Below, one piece after another: positions 34,708-43,492 of a stretch of DNA of 64,000 nucleotides. How positions within the stretch are numbered: position 1 is the stretch's first letter; every line of letters starts with the position of its first letter. The notes below the pieces were generated by a model that did no database searches, had not been told where the DNA came from, and saw only the letters and a program-made list of their open reading frames with translations. The position numbers and the translations under genes are program-made. Source of the DNA: CAZFLM01 sp964519955. GTDB taxonomy: Bacteria > Armatimonadota > Chthonomonadetes > Chthonomonadales > CAJBBX01. The stretch is taken from the NCBI GenBank assembly GCA_964519955.1, contig CAZFLM010000019.1:1-64000 (forward strand), read 5' to 3'.

Positions 34708-34915
34708 ATGGAGCGGACCCCGAAGCACCAACACGACGGAGACTCCCCTTAGCCCACTCAGCAAGCGCCGCCGCGGCTACCCGTCCGAGACGCACGTCGG
34801 CCGCGGCCTGCGCGTGGTGCATGGCGACAAGGTGCTCACCGAGAAGCTCGGCCGCCTCGACCTCTGCCCCTGCGGCTCCGGCCGCCGGTTTCAAGGCCCG
34901 CTGCCGCGCTCTACA
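34708..34915 (+). pseudogene. Frameshifted SEC-C motif small protein remnant
   Basis: Three reading frames join into one recognisable product. ATG 34708 (AAGGAGG upstream) reads MERTPKHQHDGDSP and stops. The next frame reads SKRRRGYPSETHVGRG ... LGRLDLCPCGSGRRF. A third reads FKARCRAL, completing the SEC-C zinc pattern CxCGSGRRFK..C. Two single-base shifts therefore break a SEC-C domain protein of about 65-70 aa, and its 3' end runs into the convergent gene ending at 34911. Either decay or sequencing errors could explain this. Confidence 0.65.
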
Positions 34916-35345
34916 GGTTGCCCTGAGGCACTACGGAGCCAGAGTCTTGGTGCGCCACGAGTGTGGGGCCTATCAGGTCGATGCGGACATTGTAGGAGGC
35001 CAAGACGGCTCCAGCCACGAGGACACGAACCGTCAGCACGCCGGGGCGCGGCACGAGGAACCCTTGCACGTGCAGCACTGTGCGGTTGAGCAGCTTGTCC
35101 TGGAACGTCATGGGCATCTCGTGCTCGATCAGCAGGTCGGGCTCCAGCGCGATCTCGAACCGGACCACATGATCCGTCGGGTCGCCCTCGTCACGACCCA
35201 GCAGAGCAAGCACGTCGAGTTGGGGCATGACGATCGGGAGCGCCACCACCTGCGCTCCCTCTATGATGCGAAACACCGAGAGGCTGCCGTCGTCAGCGTC
35301 CCTGATCACGCCCTGTGCGCACAACAACAGGCTGCATCTGACCAT
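34911..35345 (-). CDS. DUF6941-like small protein, 144 aa
   Basis: Resembles the DUF6941 family of small beta-rich proteins: short N terminus LLLCAQGVIRDADDGSLSVF followed by RIIEGAQVVALPIVMPQLDV and VRFEIALEPDLLIEH. The function of the family is unknown. The ATG at 35345 is preceded by CAGGAG; an upstream ATG at 35408 would overlap the preceding gene. Last of a three-gene operon (36284-34911) whose GC content looks lower than its surroundings. Confidence 0.65.
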   Translation of the reverse strand: MVRCSLLLCAQGVIRDADDGSLSVFRIIEGAQVVALPIVMPQLDVLALLGRDEGDPTDHVVRFEIALEPDLLIEHEMPMTFQDKLLNRTVLHVQGFLVPRPGVLTVRVLVAGAVLASYNVRIDLIGPTLVAHQDSGSVVPQGNL

Positions 35346-35352
35346 TAGTCCG

Positions 35353-35796
35353 CTACTCCTGGTGTTGGCGCTGAGGGGAGACAGTCGCTGAGCGCCCGAA
35401 TGTGCCATGCACGAAGGCTAGCTGAGCGGTCGGATGCGTCGAGCCCTGAACGGAGGAGGCGTGGAACACAGGCGTCTTTGCCACGCAGATGTCGCGCACC
35501 TGGCCCCCCCACGGCAGCGCGCTCGCATCCAGGGAGAGCAGAGCCTGGGTTGCCGGCGCGCGGTCGAGGCAGGACATCGCGACCAGGCATGCATATGCCA
35601 ACGCTGCGTCTTCTGCGGATCGGTCAGCCCGAGCGGCGATGTCGGCAAACCCCGACACCAGGTCAGACAGGTCGTTCTCACAGGCAAGTTGCTGTACGGC
35701 AGGCAGTGCCCTGAGGTGTCGGTACAAGTACGCCGGGGTGTTCGACACCAGATACACCGACGCGAAGTCACGGACTTGGCCGTCGCTGATGATCAT
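35353..35796 (-). CDS. Hypothetical protein, 147 aa
   Basis: No family recognised. Mostly helical-looking: YLYRHLRALPAVQQLACEND, DLVSGFADIAARADRSAED, ALAYACLVAMSCLD, with no signal peptide and no motif I can name. Its ATG (35796) overlaps the upstream stop as ATGA, and its own stop lies 7 nt before the next start, so all three genes of this operon are likely translated together. Confidence 0.65.
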   Translation of the reverse strand: MIISDGQVRDFASVYLVSNTPAYLYRHLRALPAVQQLACENDLSDLVSGFADIAARADRSAEDAALAYACLVAMSCLDRAPATQALLSLDASALPWGGQVRDICVAKTPVFHASSVQGSTHPTAQLAFVHGTFGRSATVSPQRQHQE

Positions 35797-36284
35797 GACT
35801 GAATCCTGTGATAGCTGGCGCGTGTGAAGTCGTAGGGGCAGCAATTGGCCGGGTGTACGACCTCGCCCAGGAAGCCCCATTTGCTCCATACGATCGGAAC
35901 GACCGGCTGGGTTGGCGGCATCTCCACGACGATGCCAGAGTGCTCAATGTCGCCGTCAACAGACACATAGAGGATTACGTCGCCAGGACGTACACTCGTT
36001 ACGTGTATCTGGGCGTAGCGGTCATCCACCAAGATTCGCCTGACGGCGATTGGATCACTGATGGCAGTCCGCCGACAGCCAAACGTCATGCCATGGCAGT
36101 TATATATCGGTATCGGGCCAGTCCTGAACTTAGCAGACGGATACCGAGCCTGATGGAGCCTCGTCTCGTATTCCGCGGTGTTGGAGGCCTCCAATGACTG
36201 GACGTTCGGGATTTCGAAACCCATCCTCGTCTGAGTGACGATGCTGGATGTCGGGGTCTGGCCGGGCAGTAGAATGACGCTCAT
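35793..36284 (-). CDS. NlpC/P60- or CHAP-like Cys/His hydrolase candidate, 163 aa
   Basis: The order YNCHGMTFGCRR ... RPGDVILYV ... IEHSGIVVEM ... VWSKWG resembles Cys-His amidase/peptidase folds (NlpC/P60, CHAP), with Cys in YNCHG and His in EHSGIV as the likely pair. This is an inference from motif order. ATG 36284 is chosen because GGGAG lies 6 nt upstream; the ATG at 36290 would abut it. First gene of the three-gene lower-GC operon, beside a broken SEC-C gene. Confidence 0.65.
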   Translation of the reverse strand: MSVILLPGQTPTSSIVTQTRMGFEIPNVQSLEASNTAEYETRLHQARYPSAKFRTGPIPIYNCHGMTFGCRRTAISDPIAVRRILVDDRYAQIHVTSVRPGDVILYVSVDGDIEHSGIVVEMPPTQPVVPIVWSKWGFLGEVVHPANCCPYDFTRASYHRIQS

Positions 36285-36429
36285 GGCCATCTCCCTGCGG
36301 CCGAGGCACTGGCTCGGTGCCTTGTCGATTCCATCTCCATTGTGGCGCGATCTGTCTCGCCGAACTCCGGGCATACCCCTCGCAATGCTGCCGCCACGGT
36401 CGTGTTCCGCGCGCTCCGGCGGAGGACCT

Positions 36430-36453
36430 GCTTACCCATCCTACCCATCCTGT
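36430..36453. repeat. CCCATCCTACCCATCCTGTT repeat
   Basis: Two copies of ACCCATCCT in tandem, related to the CAGGATGG motifs at 29951-30072 and 32114-32300. It lies in the 186-nt gap between the 36284 and 36471 genes, where I see no gene. Confidence 0.45.
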
Positions 36454-36470
36454 TCGACATGCCCTTCCCG

Positions 36471-39400
36471 TTACTTCACCCCGTGCGTGCCCACCGCGTG
36501 CTTCACCGGCCAGCTCGCGCGGAGCGGGTGGGGGTACAGGCCGATGTCGCCGAAGGCGATGGGGCGGAAGCCGGACTGCGCGAAGACCGGCGAGTCGGGC
36601 TTGAGCGTGTAGTCGCGCTTCCCCGCGCCTACGAAGCCTGGGTCGCCTCCGAGCGTCAGGTTGTCCATCGTCCGCTCGACACCGCCGTCCCGCGTAAGGA
36701 ACTCGCCGCAGTTCGCCGCCACGTTCCGCCAGACCAGGTTTACGTCCGGGTCGTCGGCCAGGTGCGCGAGGGCCGGATAGCGCGTGCTGTAGGGCGGATT
36801 CGCGATGTCCACCGCCTCCGTCGTCGCCTTGACGAACTCGGGCGTCTTCACGTACTGCCGCCACCGTTCCGCCCCCCACCGCGAGAAGCTGATGCCGTAC
36901 TTGCAGTCGAGGAACAGGTTGTTGTCGACCACGTTCTCCTTGCCGCCGTGGATCTGCAGGCCGCCGAAGTAGCCCTCCGCCGCCTTCTGGAACACGTTGC
37001 CGTAGATCAGCACGCCGGAGATAGCGTCGTCGAGCCGAATGCCCGCGCGCATGCGTTGGTCCTTGCCATCGCCGATGTGGTGCCAGTAGTTGTCGCGGAT
37101 GACCACACCCCGGTACGTCGGGTTGAACCACATGTCCAGCGCGCCCTGGTCGTCGGTCTCGTAGACCGCGTCATGCACCTCGTTCCAGCCGATCAGGTGA
37201 TCGTTCCCCTCGATGCGCATCGCGTGGCCGGGCGTGTCGTGGATCAGGTTGTGCGCGATGCGGATGCCGACCCCGTCCGCGAAGACCGCCGGCGTGTAGG
37301 TGCGGTCCCAACGCGAGAAGTCGTGGATGTGGCAGTTCTCCACGAAGTGGCCACCAGGCTTCAGCGTCTTGCGGTCGCCGCCCGTGATGGAGGTACCGTT
37401 GCGTCCTAGAGCGTAGATGTTGCAGCCGAACACACCGCAATTGGACCCGCCCTTCACCGTGACGCCTACCCCGCCGAGGCGCGAGATGGTGCATCCCGCC
37501 AGCAGCACGTGGTCACTGCCCTCGATCACCGCACCGTCGGCCCGCCCGCAGTCGAACGCGAGGCGCTCGAAGCGGACGTGCGACGCGCCCTTGAGCGACA
37601 GGAAGGGCTTCGCCAGCATCGACAGCTCCATCGTCACCGGCCGGCCGCTGCGCGATCCCCAGCCTGCCGGCGGGATCACGTAGAGCATCCCACTCTCGCG
37701 ATCGAGGTACCACTCGCCAGGCGCGTCCAGCTCCTCCAGCAGGTTGTAGGCGAAGTAGGGCATGCCCTCCCGCGCGCCGTACGACGAGCCCTGCCTTGTC
37801 GCGATGCGGTGCGCCGCGGTGTCGATGCTCGCGATGGCCACGCCGCCGTCGGCCCAGAGCCAGCCGAAGTAGCCCAGCAGCCAGCCGTCCTTCGCGGCGG
37901 TCCAGCGTGCCGGGCGGTCGCCGTCGTACTGGAACGCGAAGCCACCGGAGGCGGTCTTCTCCTCGACGATCGTGCCCGTGGTCGCCCAACCCTTGTTCGG
38001 CCAGCGCGCAAGGTCCAGCGGCTGGTCGCCGGCGTACAGCCCGACGACTGGCGTCGGTGCCGCCCCAACGCCGCGCGGGGCCATCTCGCCGAGGTCCGCG
38101 ATGCCGGCCGCCTTCAGGTCGGCGCACAGCACCTTTCCGCGGGCCTCCTCGGGGATGCGGGCCAGCGCCGCCGCGTCCGTCACCGGCTTCATCTCGCCGA
38201 CGGCCGCGCCGCCCCAGAAGCGCACGCCCTCGCCCGGCGCCGCCCGGTAGACGATGGGGCTCTTCACGGTGCCGGAGTCTTCGGCCGTCAGCGTCGCCGT
38301 GTCCGCCATCCGGTAGGTGCCGCCCCTGAACGTGACGGCCACACCCCCGGCCGGCTTCTTCAGCGCGCGCACGGCCCGGATCGCTCCGGCCAGGGTCGCG
38401 AGGGGCTTCGAGCGCGTGCCCGGGTTGGAGTCCGAGCCGTCGGGCGCCACGAACAGCTCGGCTCCGGGCTTCGGGAAGGCCGGAAGCTGCACGCGCGTGT
38501 CCATCGGGTCGTGCGCCGGCTTCCCGGCGAGGAGGCGCGTCGCCTCCCGCAGGCTCTCCTCCGCCTCCAGCCGGTGGCTCGACGGCAGGTCCGGCGTCTT
38601 GAGAAGCGCCCTGTAGGCGTTCCGGGCCGCCGCCAGCTTGTGCTCCGCGGCATAGGTGTGGGCGGAGAGCAGCGCGCAGTAGGTCTTCATCTCGGCCGGG
38701 GCGCCAGGCAGCGCGGCGACACGCCCGTACTGCGCCCGCGCCGCGGCGTGGCGCCCGGCTGCCCGCAGCGCATGGCCCGCCGCCAGCGCCATGCCCAGCC
38801 GGTCCGACGAGGAGAGGGACTCGTCCTTCATCAGTTCCGCCTCGATCCTGTCTGCCGCGGCCCCGTTGCCGGAGCGGCGCAGCCTCGTTGCCAGCGCGAG
38901 CCGCGCGGCCAGGCGATCGCGCAGAGCAACGCCTGGCGACGCGGCGATCCGCTTCAGCGTGTCCATGGAGACCAGATCGGCGCCGGACTGGATCGAGCCG
39001 GCCAGCGCCAGCAGCGCCGACGCGCGGAACCGGTCCGCGACACCGGGCATCGTGCAGACGCGCTCGTAGGCCCGCGTCGCGTCGCCCCCCTTGCCGAGCT
39101 TCCGGCTACACTCGGCCACGCGCAGCAGGGCGAAGGCGCGAACATCCGCCGCCAGGGACGCGTTCTCCGATGTCGACCGATACGGCGCCAGTGCGGCCGA
39201 CCAGTTGCCTGCCCGTCTCGCGTCGGCTGCGGCCTTGAACGCCGCCAACACGCCCGCCGTGACGGGAGCCGCGGGTATCGAGTGGGACAGCACGTCGGCC
39301 TCTGGCAGCGCTCCCTCGTACACCGCTACCTCGTCCACGTCGAGCTTGGTCGAGCCCCAGCCGGCATCCGCGTAGCCGATCTGGAAGCGTGCCGCGGGGG

Positions 39401-40067
39401 TGAACGCACCGTCATACTTCGTGGAGCCGGCGAGCGCCCCGTCCAGGTACAGGCGCGACTCCTTGCCGTCCCACGTCGCCGCCAGGTGGTGCCACATGCC
39501 GTCCGGCAGCGGGCCCACGCCGCCGAACCCTACGGACGACGAGGGCTGCGGCCGACCGATCTCGAAGCCGAACGTCTGCTCCGGGTAGCTGGTGGTCACA
39601 CGGAAGCCGTCCCAGTAGCCGCCGCCGATGGAGAGCAGCGTGCCGTTCGTGCTCCCGCCGTTGCCGCGCATCGCGCCGTACCCGTTCTTGCGGAACCACA
39701 TCTCGACCGTGAAGCCGCCCTCGCCGACCGCGAACGCCGGCGCGGAGAACACGCCGCGGTCGACGCGCACGGCCGTCTTGCCCGGCCAGCGCCCCTCGAT
39801 GACGGTGAGCTTCTCCTCCGGCGCGCGCGCCAGCGGCACCACGTTCAGGTCGAGCGCACCCTCGGCCCCGGCCAGGTTCGGCACGGGAGCGCCCTCGCGC
39901 ACGCCCTCGAACGTGTAGAGCCGCAGCAGCTTCGGGTCGCGCAGGACGGCGTCGCGGTGCTGCTTCCACTGCGCGAGCGTACCCCCGGCGCTTCCGTCGG
40001 CCAGACAGGCTCCGGCGCAGAGGGCAAGGGTCGCGGCGAGCAGGACGAGGATGGCGAGACGGCGCAT
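36471..40067 (-). CDS. Secreted LamG-TPR-beta-helix glycan-active protein, 1198 aa
   Basis: Domains in order: signal peptide (LAILVLLAATLALCAG), a LamG/jelly-roll domain (about 40-250, GGFTVEMWFRKNGYG ... MWHHLAATWDGKESRLYLDG), a helical TPR-like region (about 265-510, repeated ALLRVAECSRKLGKGGDATRAYERV-type units), and a GH141-like beta-helix (about 535-1198) beginning LFVAPDGSDSNPGTRSKPLA and ending with WHHIGDGKD and DNNLFLDCKYGISFSRWG. ATG 40067 has GGAGG 5 nt upstream. It probably binds and cleaves a complex plant-type polysaccharide. It is divergent from the 40204 gene. Confidence 0.8.
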   Translation of the reverse strand: MRRLAILVLLAATLALCAGACLADGSAGGTLAQWKQHRDAVLRDPKLLRLYTFEGVREGAPVPNLAGAEGALDLNVVPLARAPEEKLTVIEGRWPGKTAVRVDRGVFSAPAFAVGEGGFTVEMWFRKNGYGAMRGNGGSTNGTLLSIGGGYWDGFRVTTSYPEQTFGFEIGRPQPSSSVGFGGVGPLPDGMWHHLAATWDGKESRLYLDGALAGSTKYDGAFTPAARFQIGYADAGWGSTKLDVDEVAVYEGALPEADVLSHSIPAAPVTAGVLAAFKAAADARRAGNWSAALAPYRSTSENASLAADVRAFALLRVAECSRKLGKGGDATRAYERVCTMPGVADRFRASALLALAGSIQSGADLVSMDTLKRIAASPGVALRDRLAARLALATRLRRSGNGAAADRIEAELMKDESLSSSDRLGMALAAGHALRAAGRHAAARAQYGRVAALPGAPAEMKTYCALLSAHTYAAEHKLAAARNAYRALLKTPDLPSSHRLEAEESLREATRLLAGKPAHDPMDTRVQLPAFPKPGAELFVAPDGSDSNPGTRSKPLATLAGAIRAVRALKKPAGGVAVTFRGGTYRMADTATLTAEDSGTVKSPIVYRAAPGEGVRFWGGAAVGEMKPVTDAAALARIPEEARGKVLCADLKAAGIADLGEMAPRGVGAAPTPVVGLYAGDQPLDLARWPNKGWATTGTIVEEKTASGGFAFQYDGDRPARWTAAKDGWLLGYFGWLWADGGVAIASIDTAAHRIATRQGSSYGAREGMPYFAYNLLEELDAPGEWYLDRESGMLYVIPPAGWGSRSGRPVTMELSMLAKPFLSLKGASHVRFERLAFDCGRADGAVIEGSDHVLLAGCTISRLGGVGVTVKGGSNCGVFGCNIYALGRNGTSITGGDRKTLKPGGHFVENCHIHDFSRWDRTYTPAVFADGVGIRIAHNLIHDTPGHAMRIEGNDHLIGWNEVHDAVYETDDQGALDMWFNPTYRGVVIRDNYWHHIGDGKDQRMRAGIRLDDAISGVLIYGNVFQKAAEGYFGGLQIHGGKENVVDNNLFLDCKYGISFSRWGAERWRQYVKTPEFVKATTEAVDIANPPYSTRYPALAHLADDPDVNLVWRNVAANCGEFLTRDGGVERTMDNLTLGGDPGFVGAGKRDYTLKPDSPVFAQSGFRPIAFGDIGLYPHPLRASWPVKHAVGTHGVK

Positions 40068-40139
40068 GGGTTCCTCCCGGGCAGACGGTGCGTTCACGGG
40101 AGGAGTTCGGCGCGGAGGGTGGAGTTACCTGGTGGCCGC

Positions 40140-40168
40140 TTGACGCGGGGCGCGTGCTTTGGTACGAT
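40140..40168 (+). promoter_or_regulatory. Sigma70-type promoter for the 40204 operon
   Basis: TTGACG (40140-40145), 17 nt, TACGAT (40163-40168), giving a leader of about 30 nt before the TTG start at 40204. It lies in the short divergent region shared with the 40067 gene. Confidence 0.65.
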
Positions 40169-40203
40169 CGGCGCGGCACGCACCTGCATCGAGGAGACAC
40201 GGG

Positions 40204-42417
40204 TTGAGGACGGTGGCAGCGCTGGCGATCGTGCTGGCCGGATTCTGCGCGGCGGCGCATGGCCTGGCGGATGTCCCGTCGCTGCGGGCCGGGGACTCGC
40301 GCCTGGCGTTCGTGCGCGGCGACGGCGGGCGGTTCGGCATCGCGCTGAGCGTCTCCGGAACACCGGCCGCTCGGCAGGCAATGCCCGCCGCCATCGAGGT
40401 GGTCGGCGCGGACGGCGCCGCGACCTGGCTGGCCGCTGGCTACGACGAGGCCCTGCCGAAGGGCGATACCGTCGAGTGCCGCTCCACGCTGCGAACGACG
40501 CGCGGCTCCGCCTTCGAGGTGCGCGACACCTACCGCGCGCTCCCGAAGCAGGCCGCGTTCACCGTCGCCCGGCGCGTGACAGTCGCCCAATCTGCCGACG
40601 GGGATGCCGCCTTCTCCTCGCGCTTCGCCGTCGAACCGCTCGGGCAGGGCGCCGATGCCGACTACCTGATGCCAGGCGTCCTCTACCAGCGGAACCAGCA
40701 CGTGCCGCCGACCGCCCTCGCCTCGCACCTCGACGACCGCGCCATCCTCGTCCGCGAGGACCGGCTGGCCCTTCCGCTCGTGATGCAGCGTGCCCGCGGC
40801 GGCCTAACCGTCACGATGGCGCACCTGAACGCAAACGGGGGCACGATCGCCCGCGACGACGGCCTCGCGCGGCTGGCCGACGACCGCCTCCAGTACGGCT
40901 CGCTCGGCATCCTGAACGAGGGGCCTCCGTCACTAGCATTCCAGTTCCCCGGCACCGAGGGCGAGCGCACCTACGTCTACGGCGGCTCGCGCGAGGGCGG
41001 GCGGTGGGCGCTGCGGAGCCACCCGATCAGGACAGGCGTGGCGCACTCCTACACGCTCCTGCTGAAGGCCGGCCGCACCCCCGACTACCCATCCGCGGTC
41101 CAAGATGCCTGGCGGACCGTGTATGCCTTGTACGCGCCCGCCGCGCCGAAGTGCAACCTCGCGGCCGTCTACCGCGAGAGCCTGAGGGTGCTCGCCGCCT
41201 ACCTCCGGCGCTACGACGGCGCCATCAGCATGCCCTTCACGGTCACCGTGCCCGAAGGCGTGGCGAAGGACACGAGCAGCCAGATGGGCTTCGTCGGCGA
41301 GGCGCTCCCGGCCGCCGCGCTCCTCCTGCGCGATCCGAAGGCCGCCGCCAATTCCGGCATCACGGAGCGTGCCGCGGAGCTGGTCGACTTCTGGGCGCGC
41401 GAGTGCCTGACACCCTCGGGCCTCCCGCGGACCTGGTACGACGTTCGTCCCGGCGGCAAGGTGACGTGGCGCGGCTACCCAACCTACCTGCGCGTCGCGT
41501 GCGACGGCATGCTCGGCGCGCTGGAAGCATGGCAGGCGGCGAAGCGCGCGGGCAGCGATCACCCGGAGTGGCTGGCGTTCTGCAGGCGGTACGGCGACTG
41601 GCTGGTGGCGAACCAGGCCGCCGACGGCTCGTTGCCGCGCGCGGTTGCCGCCGATGGCCGCGTCGCCGAGCCAGACAAGGGCAGCACAGTCCAGGCAATC
41701 CCGTTCCTCGCCGCGCTGTACCGGGCCACCGGGTCGGAGGCGTACCGGCGGGCGGCTCTGAAGGCAGGCGAGTTCGCGAGGAGCACGGTCGATCAGGCCT
41801 ACACCTACATCGGCGGCACACCGGACAACCCAAACGTGACGGACAAGGAGGCCGGCCTCACCGCGCTCGCCGCCTTCCTTGCGCTGGCCGACATCGACGA
41901 GAAGGGGCGCTGGATCGGGCCCGCCACGCGCGCCGCCGAGTTTGCCGAGACCTGGCTCTACGCGTGGAACGTGCCGATGCCGGCCGGCGACCCCGCGGTC
42001 ATCTTCCCGCCGGGCCGCTCGACGGTCGGCCTGAGCCTGATCGCGACGGGGCACTCGGGCGCGGACACCTTCATGAGCGGGGCCGCGTACGACTACTACC
42101 GTCTCTACCTGCTGGGCGGCGACCGGCACTTCCTCGACGTCGCGCGCCTCCTGCTGCACGGCACGAAGCAGCTCCTCGACCTGGACGGATCGCTCGGTTA
42201 CGCGCACCGGGGCCTGCAGACAGAGGCGCTGACGCTCGCTCCGCTGCGGGGGCACGGTGTCAAGGCGTGGCTTCCGTGGCTCACGGTGAAGCACCTGGAG
42301 CCGCTGGCCCGCTTTCAGGGCGTGTTCGGCACGACCGAACTCGACGCCATCGAGCGCCTGCCCCTCGCGGAACGCCAACGCCGCGTCCGGCAGGCATCGG
42401 ATCGGAGGAAACCATGA
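40204..42417 (+). CDS. Secreted alpha/alpha-barrel protein, possible glycan-processing enzyme, 737 aa
   Basis: From a TTG at 40204 (GGAG 7 nt upstream) the protein begins with a signal peptide (VAALAIVLAGFCAAAHG). The first 330 residues are beta-rich; the second half has repeated helices (GVLAAYLRRYDG-like, AAELVDFWARECLT, FCRRYGDWLVANQAADGSLPRA, AALKAGEFARSTVDQAY) typical of (alpha/alpha)-barrel glycosidases and lyases. I cannot name the family. An in-frame TTG at 40159 lies inside the promoter and is rejected. Its stop overlaps the next ATG. Confidence 0.75.
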   Translation: MRTVAALAIVLAGFCAAAHGLADVPSLRAGDSRLAFVRGDGGRFGIALSVSGTPAARQAMPAAIEVVGADGAATWLAAGYDEALPKGDTVECRSTLRTTRGSAFEVRDTYRALPKQAAFTVARRVTVAQSADGDAAFSSRFAVEPLGQGADADYLMPGVLYQRNQHVPPTALASHLDDRAILVREDRLALPLVMQRARGGLTVTMAHLNANGGTIARDDGLARLADDRLQYGSLGILNEGPPSLAFQFPGTEGERTYVYGGSREGGRWALRSHPIRTGVAHSYTLLLKAGRTPDYPSAVQDAWRTVYALYAPAAPKCNLAAVYRESLRVLAAYLRRYDGAISMPFTVTVPEGVAKDTSSQMGFVGEALPAAALLLRDPKAAANSGITERAAELVDFWARECLTPSGLPRTWYDVRPGGKVTWRGYPTYLRVACDGMLGALEAWQAAKRAGSDHPEWLAFCRRYGDWLVANQAADGSLPRAVAADGRVAEPDKGSTVQAIPFLAALYRATGSEAYRRAALKAGEFARSTVDQAYTYIGGTPDNPNVTDKEAGLTALAAFLALADIDEKGRWIGPATRAAEFAETWLYAWNVPMPAGDPAVIFPPGRSTVGLSLIATGHSGADTFMSGAAYDYYRLYLLGGDRHFLDVARLLLHGTKQLLDLDGSLGYAHRGLQTEALTLAPLRGHGVKAWLPWLTVKHLEPLARFQGVFGTTELDAIERLPLAERQRRVRQASDRRKP

Positions 42418-43394
42418 ACGGCACACGCGCACTGGCCGCCGCACTCCTCGCCACGCTCCTCGCATCGGGCGCGGCGGCCCAACCCGCCGGCATCGCCGCG
42501 CGCTATCCGGGCGATCGGGGCATCGCCAGGGACCCGCGCGTCCTCCTCGCCGAGGACTTCGAGAGCGGCTCCCTCGCCGACGTGGCGAAGCGGTGGACGG
42601 AAGCGAGCGACCAGGATGGCCGCGTGCTCGACCTCGTGCCCGACTCCGCGCCGGGCAGCGGCGGCAAGCAGTGCATCCGGATGACCGCCGAGCTGGGCCG
42701 CAACACCGGCGGGCACCTCTACAAGCGCCTGCCGCGCGAGGTCGACACGCTCTACGCCCGGTGCTACGTGAAGTTCGCGGACGACGCGGAGTATGTCCAC
42801 CACTTCGTGCACCTCGGCGGCTACCGGCCCGCGACGAACTGGCCCCAGGGCGGGGCAGGGGAGCGCCCGCGCGGTGACGACCGCATCACCGTGGGCATCG
42901 AGCCCTTCGGCGACTACGGCAAGCACCGGGCACCGGGCGCGTGGAACTTCTACGCCTACTGGCAGGAGATGAAGATCTCGGGGGACGGCCGCTACTGGGG
43001 CAACTCGATCACGCCCGCCGATCCCCCGCTCGTGCCGAAGGGCCGGTGGCAGTGTGTCGAGGTGATGGTGAAGCTGAACTCGGCGCCGGAGAAGGCCGAC
43101 GGGGCGCTGGCGCTCTGGCTCGACGGCAAGCTCGCGATGCGCGTGGAGCAGGGGACGAGGCGCGCCGCCTGGACGGGGCTCGGCTTCCGGCTGCCGGAGA
43201 CCGGCGGCACCCCATTCGAGGGCTTCCGCTTCCGCAGCACCACCGACCTGAAGCTGAACTTCTTCTGGCTGATGCTCTACGTCACGGAGAACGCCGCGCG
43301 TCAGAACAGCGTCGCGAAGCCGAACCCCATCAACCGTGTCTGGTTCGACAACGTGGTCGTCGCGACGGAGTACGTGGGGCCGATCGCGAAGTAG
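42414..43394 (+). CDS. Secreted jelly-roll polysaccharide lyase-like protein, 326 aa
   Basis: Signal peptide (LAAALLATLLASGAAAQ). One domain of concanavalin-like, polysaccharide-lyase type: VLLAEDFESGSLADVAKRW, DTLYARCYVKFADDAEYVHHF, KGRWQCVEVMVKLNS, DGKLAMRVEQG, INRVWFDNVVVATEYVG. Similar modules occur in alginate or glucuronan lyases, but the catalytic residues are not certain. The ATG overlaps the previous stop (ATGA), so it is co-translated with the 40204 gene. Confidence 0.75.
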   Translation: MNGTRALAAALLATLLASGAAAQPAGIAARYPGDRGIARDPRVLLAEDFESGSLADVAKRWTEASDQDGRVLDLVPDSAPGSGGKQCIRMTAELGRNTGGHLYKRLPREVDTLYARCYVKFADDAEYVHHFVHLGGYRPATNWPQGGAGERPRGDDRITVGIEPFGDYGKHRAPGAWNFYAYWQEMKISGDGRYWGNSITPADPPLVPKGRWQCVEVMVKLNSAPEKADGALALWLDGKLAMRVEQGTRRAAWTGLGFRLPETGGTPFEGFRFRSTTDLKLNFFWLMLYVTENAARQNSVAKPNPINRVWFDNVVVATEYVGPIAK

Positions 43395-43492
43395 GGGCCT
43401 GTCTTGACCGCTGCACGCGCCGGTGGAAGTATCGAGAGCGTCGTGCGTGTAAGTGTCGCGTCCCCAGCGTTCCGGCGGGAATGGAGGGAGCC

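Noticed and set aside
35808..36197. Plus-strand open frame of 129 codons
   Set aside because: It is antisense to the ATGA-coupled operon gene with a clear ribosome site and conserved Cys/His motifs.
37509..43394. A very long plus-strand open frame of nearly 2000 codons
   Set aside because: Its first part is antisense to the well-supported beta-helix gene (40067-36471), and it fuses out of frame with the middle of the 40204 gene. Only the last part (42414-43394) is a real gene.
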